Assembly: GCF_940670765.1 (NCBI RefSeq)
Contig: NZ_CALNVW010000016.1
Coordinates: 226,759 to 290,758 of the forward strand
Length of the DNA: 64,000 bases
DNA from: Streptomyces sp. A 4/2
GTDB lineage: Bacteria > Actinomycetota > Actinomycetes > Streptomycetales > Streptomycetaceae
Reading direction: 5' to 3'
The notes beneath the pieces were generated by a model. The model saw only the letters and a list, made by a program, of their open reading frames with translations, was not told the DNA's origin and did no database searches. Shown here one piece after another: positions 17,511 through 26,100 of the stretch. How positions within the stretch are numbered: the first letter of the stretch is position 1; each line of letters starts with the position of its first letter. The translations under genes and the position numbers were made by a program.

Positions 17511-17979
17511 CGGTGTACCTCCGGCGTCCGCGGGGCGCGGCCCGTGCGCCGTACCCCATCCGGCCACGGTCTGCCGACGCGGACCGGCCACAGGTATTCG
17601 GAGCTGATGCGGTGCCGGATTGGCCGCATCCGCAGCCGGTTCGCGGAGCGCCGGGGCGAGCGCCGCTACGGCGTCGGTGCCGCCTCGGCCACCAGGTGTC
17701 GCAGGTTCGATTTCGGCCGCGCGCGGAGTGCGCAATTCCCCCTGGCCCCGCCCGTAATGGAGTATTGACAATACTCGGACAGCGATACCCACTCCGTGCG
17801 AGATCGGCTCGGCTACAGTCGGCTCACCGCCCTGCAGCGTAAGAGTCGAATGTCCACTCCGCAGCGGGACCGTCTCCCGGATCAGCGCATTCGCCCCCGG
17901 TTCAGGCAACACGTTCCGGGGCCCGGCCGGCTTGTCACAGTGAACGTGCCGTACGCGGCGCGGACGACAGGGGGAACCC
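17511..17979. other. 469-base intergenic region
   Basis: Divergent spacer between the 231-residue hypothetical gene and the antiporter gene. No coding sequence is convincing. It holds a perfect short palindrome at 17760-17776 that includes a TTGACA hexamer (17765-17770), probably the antiporter promoter region. Confidence 0.6.
17760..17776. promoter_or_regulatory. Perfect 17-base palindrome upstream of the antiporter gene
   Basis: GAGTATTG-A-CAATACTC, 8-base arms with a single central base. The right part of the left arm and the centre form TTGACA, a sigma-70-like -35 box on the plus strand, so a repressor bound here would block polymerase. It is about 200 bases from the start codon. Confidence 0.55.
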
Positions 17980-19260
17980 ATGAGCCCGGACAGCACCATC
18001 ACGCACCTGGTCGGAGCCGCCGCGATCATCCTGGTCGTGGCCAACGGAGCGGGCCTGCTGGCCCGCAGACTCGGACAGCCGTCCATCGTGGGCCAGTTGA
18101 CAGCCGGGATAGCCATCGGTCCCAGTCTGCTGTCCCAACTCCCTTCCTCCGTCGGCCGGATGCTGTTCCCCGCGGAGATCACCCCCATGCTCACCGCCCT
18201 GAGCCAGGTCGCCCTCGTGCTGTTCCTGTACTTCGTCGGGTACGAACTGGACCTCCGTCTGCTGCGCGGCCGGTCCCGCACCACGCTGACGGTGGCGTTC
18301 GCGGCGTTCGCCGTGCCCATTGCGGTGGGTGGGGGCGCCGCGCTGCTGTTCCACGGCACGCTGGAGAAACTCGGCCTCCCGCACGACGTGCCGGTGCGTT
18401 CGACACTCTTCCTGGCAATCGCGTTGTCGATCACGGCCGTTCCGGTGCTGGTCGTCGTGGTGCGCGAGTCCGGGCTGGCCGGCACGGTGCCCGGCGTCAT
18501 CGCCGTCTCGGCTGCCGGGCTGATCGACATCCTGGGGTGGACGGTCCTGGTCGGCATCCTCCTGGGAACCGGCGACCGGTCCGGAATGGCGATGCCGGTG
18601 CGTCTGGCCCTGCTGCTGGTGACGGCCGTGGTGATGGTCTGGCCCGCGCGCCTGCTGCTGCGCTGGTTCATGCGGCGTCCCGGCGTCAGCCAGGGGCCGC
18701 GGCTGGCGGTACTGATCGGTTTCGCCTTCACCGGCGCCTGGGCGACCAGCGCGCTCGGCCTGCACGTGATCTTCGGGGCACTGCTCGCCGGAGTGGTCAC
18801 GCCGCGCGAGCAGGACGGCACCCCCGACCCGGAGTTGGTGCGCTCGCTGGAGGGTGTCGGGTCGCTGCTGCTGCCGTTCTTCTTCGTGGTCTCCGGCCGG
18901 AGCGTGAGTGTCGGCGCCCTGACCGGTACCGCAGTGGCCGCCTTCGTGGTCGTCACGGTGCTCGCGGTGGTCGCCAAGGTGGGCTCGGGCGCACTGGCGG
19001 CGCGCGCGTGCCGTCTGGACAAGCGGACCTCGGTGACGGTCGGGATCCTGCTCAGCACCCGGGGTCTGACCGAGTTGATCGCCCTCAACGCCGGTCTCCA
19101 GGCGGGCCTGTTGAGCGGTCCTCTCTACACCGTTCTCGTCCTCATGGCCATCGCCACCACGCTGCTCACCCAGCCACTGCTGATCCTTTCCCGCCGCATC
19201 CGAGCGGCCGACACCGACCCGCACACCTCGGCGGACCCGGTATCGGCGGGCGTCCGCTGA
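17980..19260 (+). CDS. Cation/proton antiporter, CPA2 (KefB/Na-H exchanger) type
   Basis: 426 residues, almost wholly hydrophobic, with about 12-13 membrane helices. Family marks: RRLGQPSIVGQLTAGIAIGPS in the second helix, FLYFVGYELDL in the fourth, and AALSITAVP-like AIALSITAVPVLVVVVRE in the fifth/sixth. There is no cytosolic TrkA-N domain, so the regulatory part of KefB is absent. Exchanges K+ or Na+ for protons across the membrane. Such stand-alone antiporters are scattered in actinobacteria, sometimes near natural-product genes. Stand-alone gene with its own promoter. Confidence 0.9.
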   Translation: MSPDSTITHLVGAAAIILVVANGAGLLARRLGQPSIVGQLTAGIAIGPSLLSQLPSSVGRMLFPAEITPMLTALSQVALVLFLYFVGYELDLRLLRGRSRTTLTVAFAAFAVPIAVGGGAALLFHGTLEKLGLPHDVPVRSTLFLAIALSITAVPVLVVVVRESGLAGTVPGVIAVSAAGLIDILGWTVLVGILLGTGDRSGMAMPVRLALLLVTAVVMVWPARLLLRWFMRRPGVSQGPRLAVLIGFAFTGAWATSALGLHVIFGALLAGVVTPREQDGTPDPELVRSLEGVGSLLLPFFFVVSGRSVSVGALTGTAVAAFVVVTVLAVVAKVGSGALAARACRLDKRTSVTVGILLSTRGLTELIALNAGLQAGLLSGPLYTVLVLMAIATTLLTQPLLILSRRIRAADTDPHTSADPVSAGVR

Positions 19261-19302
19261 CGCCCGGGAGGCATTCGGTCGTCAGCGTGTTGCGGGCAAG
19301 CC

Positions 19303-19842
19303 TCAGGTCAGGACCATCCACCGTCGGCCGTCGATGAGTTCCCGTGCGGCATCGAGGTGGCCCGCGTGGCACGCGGTCTCGGTGATGACGTGCAGCAGGA
19401 CGTCCCTGAGGGTGTGCAGGTGCGGCTCGCCGAAGAGATGCCGGGGCCACCAGACCAGGGGCGTGTCCGCGTTCGCAGCGGTGACGACGGTGTCCGCGAG
19501 GTGTGCCTCCGCGCGGTACCGGTCGAGGACGTCGACGGCCCGGACGTCCGGCTCCACCTGCCAGGCGTTGTCGATCTCGTCCAGCGCCCCGATGACCTCC
19601 TGGTCGCCGAAGGCCACCGCACGGAACCAGAATCGCTCGACGTCGAGGGCGAGGTGCTGGACGAGGCCCAGGCAGCTCCACCCGGAAGGCAGTACCGGTC
19701 GGCGCAGGCCGTCCGCGTCGAGTCCGTCGAGGATGCCGAGGACATGGCGCCGCTGCCCGTCCAGGACCGAGAGCAGTGTCCGGATCTCCGGATCCGGTGC
19801 CGAGGTCAGGTGGGCCGTGTCGGATGCGTCGGTGTGCTTCAC
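19303..19842 (-). CDS. DinB/DUF664-family protein
   Basis: 179 residues, four-helix bundle type. Potential metal ligands are a His in LVQHLALDVERFW and two in HVITETACHAGHLDAARELIDG, the DinB-superfamily arrangement (H...H-x3-H). Actinobacterial members are often mycothiol-dependent transferases or detoxification enzymes, but a function is not assigned. Converges with the antiporter gene. Start ATG 19842. Confidence 0.8.
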   Translation of the reverse strand: MKHTDASDTAHLTSAPDPEIRTLLSVLDGQRRHVLGILDGLDADGLRRPVLPSGWSCLGLVQHLALDVERFWFRAVAFGDQEVIGALDEIDNAWQVEPDVRAVDVLDRYRAEAHLADTVVTAANADTPLVWWPRHLFGEPHLHTLRDVLLHVITETACHAGHLDAARELIDGRRWMVLT

Positions 19843-20020
19843 CGTACAGAGGATCTACGAACGGGCCCGGCCCTGTACAGAGGCCGCCCGGATCTTCTGC
19901 CGACGACGGCGCCCGGCCCGGTGAGGACGGGATCGTACGGGCGCGCGCACGGGCGCGGCATGACGGAGGCCGACGGCTCCTCGCACACGAGCGCTCACGC
20001 CGGTGCGAGGGCGGCCGGCT

Positions 20021-21274
20021 TCAGCGCAGGTGCACGGGGAGCGATTCGATGCCGTACACGATCGACAGCTTGCGGAAGGTCAGGTCCTGCGGCGGGACGG
20101 CGAGGCGCAGGTGAGGGAACCTGCGCACCAGGGCCGGGTAGGCGGCGCGCAGTTCCATCCGGGCGAGTTCGGCGCCGATGCAGCGGTGGATTCCGTAACC
20201 GAAGGCGAGGTGCCCGGTGGTGTCGCGGTGCGGGTCGAAGCGTCCGCCGTCCGCGGTGTACGACGGATCACGGTTGGCGCCGCTGAGCGAGCAGAGCACC
20301 ATGTCGCCGCGCGGGATGACCTGTCCGGCTATCTCGATGTCCTGCCGGGCGAACCGGGGGAAGGCGATCTGTACCGCGGTGAGATAGCGCAGCACCTCCT
20401 CGACGAACGGCGCGGTCAGCGCGCCGTCGGTCCGTATTCGCCGGAAGAGGTCCTCGTCCCGCAGCAGGACGAGCGAGCCGAGAGCGAGGGTGCTGGCGGT
20501 GGTCTCGAACCCGCCGGTGAGCACACCGTCGGCGAGGCCGGCGAGTTCCTCGTCGTCGACGTTGTCGCCGTGCTCGCGCACGATCATGCCGAGCAGACCG
20601 TCGCCCGGCTCGGCGCGCTGCTTCTTGACGACGTCCCGGAAGTAGGCGAGCGAGGCCGACATGGCGCCGAAGGGCGCACGCGATCCGGCGGCGAGGTCGA
20701 AGCGGTCCATGGCCAGCTGCTGGAAGTCGTGGCGGTCCTCGTACGCCACGCCGAGCAGTTCACAGATCGTCAGGGACGGGATCGGCAGCGCGAATTCCTG
20801 CACCAGGTCGACGGGCCCCTGCCGGGCGTCCATCGCGTCGAGGCGCTCCTCCACGATGGCGTCGATCCGGGGGGCGAGGCGCCGCAGCCGGCGCATCGTG
20901 AACTCGGGGGTGAGGATGCGGCGCAGCCTGGTGTGTACGGGGGGATCGCTGAACCCGAGTCCGCCGGGCGTCTGTTCCGCCGTCACGCGGGCATTCGCGG
21001 CGAGGTGGGCGAAGTCCGTGCTGAAGGCGTCGGCCGCGCCGAGGACGGCTCTCGACTCCTCGTAACCGGTGACGATCCAGGCGTCCATGCCGAACGGCAG
21101 CGAGACCTTGGACACCGGCGTCGTCGCCTGTACCTCGGCCATCCGGTCCACGGGGTCCATGCCGTCACGGCGCATCAGCATCAGCAGGTCCGCGGGCAGC
21201 AGTCGCATGGTTGAGGGGCCGAGCCCGCGCTGCTGAATCCTGGACAGGTAGGCGCGCCCGATGCGGGCGGTCAT
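20021..21274 (-). CDS. Cytochrome P450, divergent from the NRPS operon
   Basis: 417 residues from ATG 21274; the start is uncertain (21208 is also possible) because no clear ribosome site is seen. Motifs: I-helix GGFETT (first Ala of the usual AGxxTT replaced by Gly), ExxR in EEVLRY, haem loop FGYGIHRCIG with the cysteine ligand. Resembles Streptomyces biosynthetic P450s of the CYP107/CYP105 type. No ferredoxin is adjacent. It shares a 444-base divergent promoter with the NRPS operon, so it may be a tailoring enzyme of that pathway. This is inference from position. Confidence 0.9.
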   Translation of the reverse strand: MTARIGRAYLSRIQQRGLGPSTMRLLPADLLMLMRRDGMDPVDRMAEVQATTPVSKVSLPFGMDAWIVTGYEESRAVLGAADAFSTDFAHLAANARVTAEQTPGGLGFSDPPVHTRLRRILTPEFTMRRLRRLAPRIDAIVEERLDAMDARQGPVDLVQEFALPIPSLTICELLGVAYEDRHDFQQLAMDRFDLAAGSRAPFGAMSASLAYFRDVVKKQRAEPGDGLLGMIVREHGDNVDDEELAGLADGVLTGGFETTASTLALGSLVLLRDEDLFRRIRTDGALTAPFVEEVLRYLTAVQIAFPRFARQDIEIAGQVIPRGDMVLCSLSGANRDPSYTADGGRFDPHRDTTGHLAFGYGIHRCIGAELARMELRAAYPALVRRFPHLRLAVPPQDLTFRKLSIVYGIESLPVHLR

Positions 21275-21718
21275 ACGAGAACGGAACGTCGTCCTCAACG
21301 TGCACTCCAAGGGCTGGGCAGAAAGCGCGGAAATGAAGTGGGCGGGTGTCGACACGGCTGGCGGCACGTGGCGTTGTGGTGCGTCTCAGGGCAGGGCCAG
21401 GAGACCGCCGACGCTACACACAGTGGTGTGGGCACGCACATCCGCGGCCCCCCGCAGGTCGCGGTGAGAACGGAGAGAGGACTTCGTCCCCCTCGCGCAG
21501 GAAGTCGTGACCGCTGTGTTCGCCCCGGGCCCCGAGGAGCGCGCCGGCCATGCCGTGGGCCTGGCAATACCCTCAGTTGCACGTACAACAAACCGACGGA
21601 TTCGGGACCCGGCCAAGGCTTTTCAGCCGTTTTCCGTGATCACAGTTGCGGCAGAAGTGGTTCTGATTACGTTAGGGGCTGTTTTGACAGTACGAGCCCG
21701 GGAAGGGTGTGGTTCGCT
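21275..21718. other. 444-base divergent promoter region of the NRPS cluster
   Basis: No gene seen. The right half (about 21560-21700) is markedly richer in A+T than its surroundings and must hold the operon promoter. A TTGACA hexamer occurs at 21684-21689 without a clear -10 partner. An 11-base match to a gamma-butyrolactone receptor half-site lies at 21587-21597. Confidence 0.6.
21587..21597 (+). promoter_or_regulatory. Possible ARE-like half-site (gamma-butyrolactone receptor box)
   Basis: AACAAACCGAC equals one arm of the ScbR/ArpA-type autoregulatory element pattern. The opposite arm is poor here, so the call is weak. Confidence 0.3.
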
Positions 21719-22558
21719 GTGTCCACGCTGCCGACGACGGCCGAGGAACATCCGGAGAATCCCCGCGCCAGCCTCACTTTCGAAGGCAACACACTACTCT
21801 CGGCGCAGCAATTTACGGATTCGGGGTACATCGTATTGCCCGGCCTCATTCCCGAATCGCTGCAGGACCGGCTCAGGCCCGAAGTGGACCGCTGGGTGGA
21901 CGACGGACTGCGTTCACGTTCCATAGCCGCCTGTGCCGACCACGGCGCCGAAACCCCGCCGCCGCTCATGGAACTGGAAATGCCCGCACACGGTGAACTT
22001 CTCACTTACGAGCCGTTGTTACGGGTGATCGCGGATCTCATGGGCGCGCCGTTCGTCTTTCACCATCTGCACAGCGACCGGCACGGTCCCGGAGTTCCCG
22101 GAAAGCCGTGGCACCACGACCGTGAGCCCAACGACCGTGGCGATCCGGAGCTGTTGATGGTGCACGCGCTGCATTATCTCGGTGGTCTCGACGGGACGAT
22201 AGGAAGCCTCGCGATGGTGCCCGGGTCCCATCGTCGGCCCCGGAGCAAGTCCGCGTTCGCCCACCTCGGCAGCGCCGAGCTGCCCGGCGAGGTGGTGATC
22301 GACACGCTGCCGCCCGGCTCGACCGTACTGATCAACTCCGCTCTGCTGCACGCCCGCAGGCCCGCGCCGAGCCCGGCCGGTGCCGCTCCCCGCTATTTCG
22401 TCGACGCGTGCTACTGCCAGACGGGGGCACGCTGGCGTCCCGCGAAGCCGTACTGGCGGCAGATGCTCGCCACGGCCCGGACCCTCGGTCTCGACGGCGG
22501 GCGGTGGCCGGAACTCTTCGCCGAACGGCATTTCACCGAGTACGCCCGGTCGGCGTGA
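21719..22558 (+). CDS. Phytanoyl-CoA dioxygenase (PhyH)-type Fe(II)/2-oxoglutarate oxygenase
   Basis: 279 residues. Facial triad: H132-x-D134 in KPWHHDREPND and a distal H211 in SALLHARRP; R225 in APRYF is a candidate 2-oxoglutarate anchor. The fold also shows MVPGSHR (about 167-172), usual in PhyH enzymes, a family that includes ectoine and amino-acid hydroxylases. GTG 21719 is preferred (GGAAGG 14 bases upstream). First gene of the NRPS operon; the next gene starts 15 bases later. It likely hydroxylates the amino acid substrate or a later intermediate; which one is unknown. Confidence 0.88.
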   Translation: MSTLPTTAEEHPENPRASLTFEGNTLLSAQQFTDSGYIVLPGLIPESLQDRLRPEVDRWVDDGLRSRSIAACADHGAETPPPLMELEMPAHGELLTYEPLLRVIADLMGAPFVFHHLHSDRHGPGVPGKPWHHDREPNDRGDPELLMVHALHYLGGLDGTIGSLAMVPGSHRRPRSKSAFAHLGSAELPGEVVIDTLPPGSTVLINSALLHARRPAPSPAGAAPRYFVDACYCQTGARWRPAKPYWRQMLATARTLGLDGGRWPELFAERHFTEYARSA

Positions 22559-22573
22559 GAAGGAGTGGCATCG

Positions 22574-23158
22574 ATGCAGATCATCGGTCCGGTCACATTC
22601 GACGAGGTGCTCACCGCCTTCCATCAGGACCATCCCGTGGCGCGTGACCACGGGAACAACACCAACCAGGACGCGGAGAATGTTCTCCTCCTGGCCGACA
22701 AGATGTTCGGCACCTGGTCGAAGGTACGGCTGACCCGTGCCGAATTCCGCGAAGTGATACTGCCCTGGCACCTCAGCGAGGGCGGTGGGTTCGAGCTCGT
22801 ACCCCGCACCGGGCGGACGGTCGGCGAGGCCGCGGACCTGCTCAGCTCGCGTGCGGCGGAGCTGGCGGCGGCCAACCCCGTCTGCACGGCGAAGATCGCC
22901 CGGTTCCGTGACGCCCCCTTCTCCTCCATCTATCTGAGCACCCGCCCGGTGACCCACGACCACTACGCGGACCTCCCCACCGGCGAGGGCATCGTCCACC
23001 TCGACGGCCTGCACCGTCTGCTCGCCTGGGAACTGTCCGGGCGGCTGTCGCTCCCGGAGAGCCCGACCGTGTACATCGCCGGTGATCTCGCCCCGGGCGC
23101 CCCGGGTTCCGTGAGCGGCAGCACACCCGATGCCACAGCCGGAGGTCCACGAACATGA
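22574..23158 (+). CDS. Small protein of unknown function with a DGxHR motif
   Basis: 194 residues. I do not recognise a characterised family. The C-terminal half carries GIVHLDGLHRLLAWELSGR (D144, H147, R148), which resembles the D-G-x-H-R nucleotide-binding motif of ParB/sulfiredoxin-fold proteins; the N-terminal half is mixed helix and sheet. ATG 22574 has AAGGAG eight bases before it. It lies between the PhyH gene and the NRPS gene and its TGA overlaps the NRPS ATG (ATGA), so it is translationally coupled to the NRPS. A role as partner or nucleotide-using enzyme of the pathway is inference. Confidence 0.75.
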   Translation: MQIIGPVTFDEVLTAFHQDHPVARDHGNNTNQDAENVLLLADKMFGTWSKVRLTRAEFREVILPWHLSEGGGFELVPRTGRTVGEAADLLSSRAAELAAANPVCTAKIARFRDAPFSSIYLSTRPVTHDHYADLPTGEGIVHLDGLHRLLAWELSGRLSLPESPTVYIAGDLAPGAPGSVSGSTPDATAGGPRT

Positions 23159-26100
23159 CGGATGCGGACCGCTCCCGCACTTCGCTGCCCGAACTCCTCA
23201 TACGCAACGCCCTGTCCCATCCGGACCGGCCCGCGCTCAGCGACGGCGCACGCGCCTTCGACCACCGACGGCTCGACACCGTGGCCGGCCACGTCGCGGC
23301 CCGCCTCGCCGAGCTCGGGACCGGCCGCGGCGACCGGGTGGCGCTGCTCGGGGCCCGGGACGCCCGGGTGTGCGCGCTGTTGCACGGCATCCTGCGCTCG
23401 GGAGCCGCCGCCGTACTGGTCGATCCGGGGTGGAGTCCGGACGATGTACGCCGGAGGCTGGACGCCGTCGGGGTGCGCCAGGTTTTCACCACGACCCCGC
23501 GGATGCGGGCCCCCGAGCCGTACCGCACCGAGTTCGTCGATGTCGACACGCTCGCCAAGACCGATCCCGTCGACCCGCCCGCGGTCTTCCCCTGGGCGCC
23601 CGCCGACCTCGCCTACCTGTCGTTCACCTCGGGGTCGAGCGGGGAGCCGAAGGCGGTCGCGGTCACCCACGCCAACGCCGTGCACTACGCGCGGTCCCTG
23701 CGCGACCGGCTGGGGTTCACTGCCGCCGACGCGCCCTGCGTCGCCCACGTCACCACGCTTGCCGCGGACCTCGGTCACACCTCGTGGCTGCTCGCGCTGG
23801 CGACCGCCGGATCGGTGCATGTCGTCCCCGACGACCGGACGCGCGACCCGGAGGCGTTCTGGGCCTCGCTGCACGACGCCGGGGTGTCGGTGCTCAAGAC
23901 CACGCCCTCGCATCTGACGGCGCTGCTGGCAGGCCGTCCTTCGCACGGGCCCGTCCTGGACACCTTGATCCTCGGCGGCGAGGCACTGCCCCGTTCGCTC
24001 GCCGCGAGCCTCCTCCGGGACGGCGTCACCGCGCGGGTCGCCAACCACTACGGACCGACCGAGACCACCGTCGGGGCCACCTGCTTCCTCGCGTCCAGCG
24101 AGGCCGAACTGCCCGCGGACGAAGTCACCGTGCCGATCGGCACGGCCATCGGCGAGGTCGAACTGCGGCTGGAGCGCGACACGGTGGCGGGCGACGCGGT
24201 CGACAGCGACGTGCTCAAGGGCGACACGGTCGAGGGCGGCGTGATCGAGGGCGACGTGGTCGAGGGCGAGCTCCACATCGGCGGAGCAGGGGTGAGCGCC
24301 GGGTACTTCGGGCGGCCGGAGGAGACCGCGCGCCGGTTCGTCACGCGCGAGGGGCGGCGGGAGTACCGGACGGGTGATGTGTGCCGCCGCCGGCCGGACG
24401 GGAACCTCGTCTTCGTCGGCCGGTCCGACCGCCAGGCGAAGGTCCGGGGCTTCCGCGTCGATCCCGTCGAGATCGAGCACGCCATCGGGGAGTTCCCGGA
24501 TGTCCGCCAGTGCGCGGTGATCGTGCGCGCCACCCCCGCGGGCAGTCATCTGGTGGCCGCCGTACGGCTGTCCGACCGGTGTGCCGAGGGCGAGGCGCTC
24601 GCCGCACTCCGCTCGCACCTGCGTGACCGGCTGCCGGACTACTCCGTCCCCCAGCCGATCCTCGCGCTGCCGGACTTCCCGTTCGGAGCGAACGGAAAGC
24701 TCGACCGCGAACGTCTGAGCAGCGCCGTGTCCGGCCTCATCGAGTCCCGGGCCCGCACGGCACGCCTCGAACCGTCCGCCCCGGCAGAGGGCGCCGACCG
24801 GGCCACCGCGTCGCTGGCACACACCATCGCCGAGCTGTGGGCGGACGCACTGGGCCTGCCCGTGGTGGATCAGCACGCCAACGTGCTGGACCTGGGCGGC
24901 GACTCGATCCTCGCGATGCGCACCATCGCGTCACTGCGCCGACGCGGCCACCGCGTCGCCTTCCAGGACTTCTACGAGCACCCGACACCCACCCTGCTGG
25001 CAGCGGCAGCGACTGCTTCCGCGCACCGTCCTCCGCAGCCGCGCTCCGACACCGCCACCGAACCGGGCCGGCTCGCTCCCGCGCAGCGCTGGTTGTTCCG
25101 ACAGCCCATCGACGAGCCACGGCACTGGAACCAGTCCGTTCTGCTGCGGTGCGGGCAGCGCGTGGACACGAGCGCCCTGTCGGCGGCGGTCCGGGCCGTC
25201 CTGCACCGCCATGCGGCGCTGCGCCGGCCGCTCGGCCCCGGCGGTCCCGGGCGTACCCGGCCCGAGGCCGACCTGGACACGGTGAGCCACACCCGGCTGC
25301 GGGCTGCCGACGCCTTGTCCGAGACGGTCGGCACGGTCTGCACCGAGCTGCACCGCAGTCTCGACCCGGAAGCCGGACGCCTGCTGAGGGTGCATCTGTT
25401 CTCCGGCGGGCCCGGTGTGGACGACCGGCTCGCGCTGATCGCCCACCACCTCGTCGTCGACGGACTGTCGTGGCGCATCCTGCTCGACGACCTCGCCACC
25501 GCCTACCGGGCCGCGCTGTCCGGCCGGCAGGCCGACCTCCCGCCGACCGCCGACTTCTACGCGTGGGCCGCTGCCGTGCCCCCGACCACCGCCGTGCACC
25601 CGGCCGCCGCACCCCGGCTCCCCGAGGACGACGCCACCGGTGGTGCCGAACCGGCAGCCCTCACCTGGTGTCTCGACGAGGAGGCGACGGACCGCCTCGT
25701 CGCGCGCCACGGGCGTGCCCAGCGCCTCGAAGCGGTGCTGCTCTCGGCGTTCGCCGACGCCGTGCCGGCCTGGAGCGGCCAGCGGAGTCTCGCGGTGGAG
25801 GTGGAGACCCACGGCCGGGAGACCGGCAGTGACGACGGGCAGTACCTGGACACGGTGGGCTGGTTCACCGCCGCCAAGTGGCTGACCATCGACGCGGCGG
25901 ACGGCACACGGCGGGTGTCCGAGGTCGAGGATCTCGTCCGGCGGGCACCCCAGATACCGATGGACGCCGAAGGGGCGCGCCCCGAGGCCGGGTTCAACTT
26001 CCTGGGCACGTTCCGGCTGCCCGAGGATCCGGCCCTGGGCTGGTCGGTGGCGGACGAGCAGGCCGGGGCGGCCCGCTGTCCCAGCGGCGACACGCTGTAC

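Noticed and set aside
17511..19088. N-terminal extension of the hypothetical gene at 16815 to 757 residues
   Set aside because: The extension is antisense to the antiporter gene and Ser/Thr/Arg-rich without structure. ATG 17510 has a good ribosome site.
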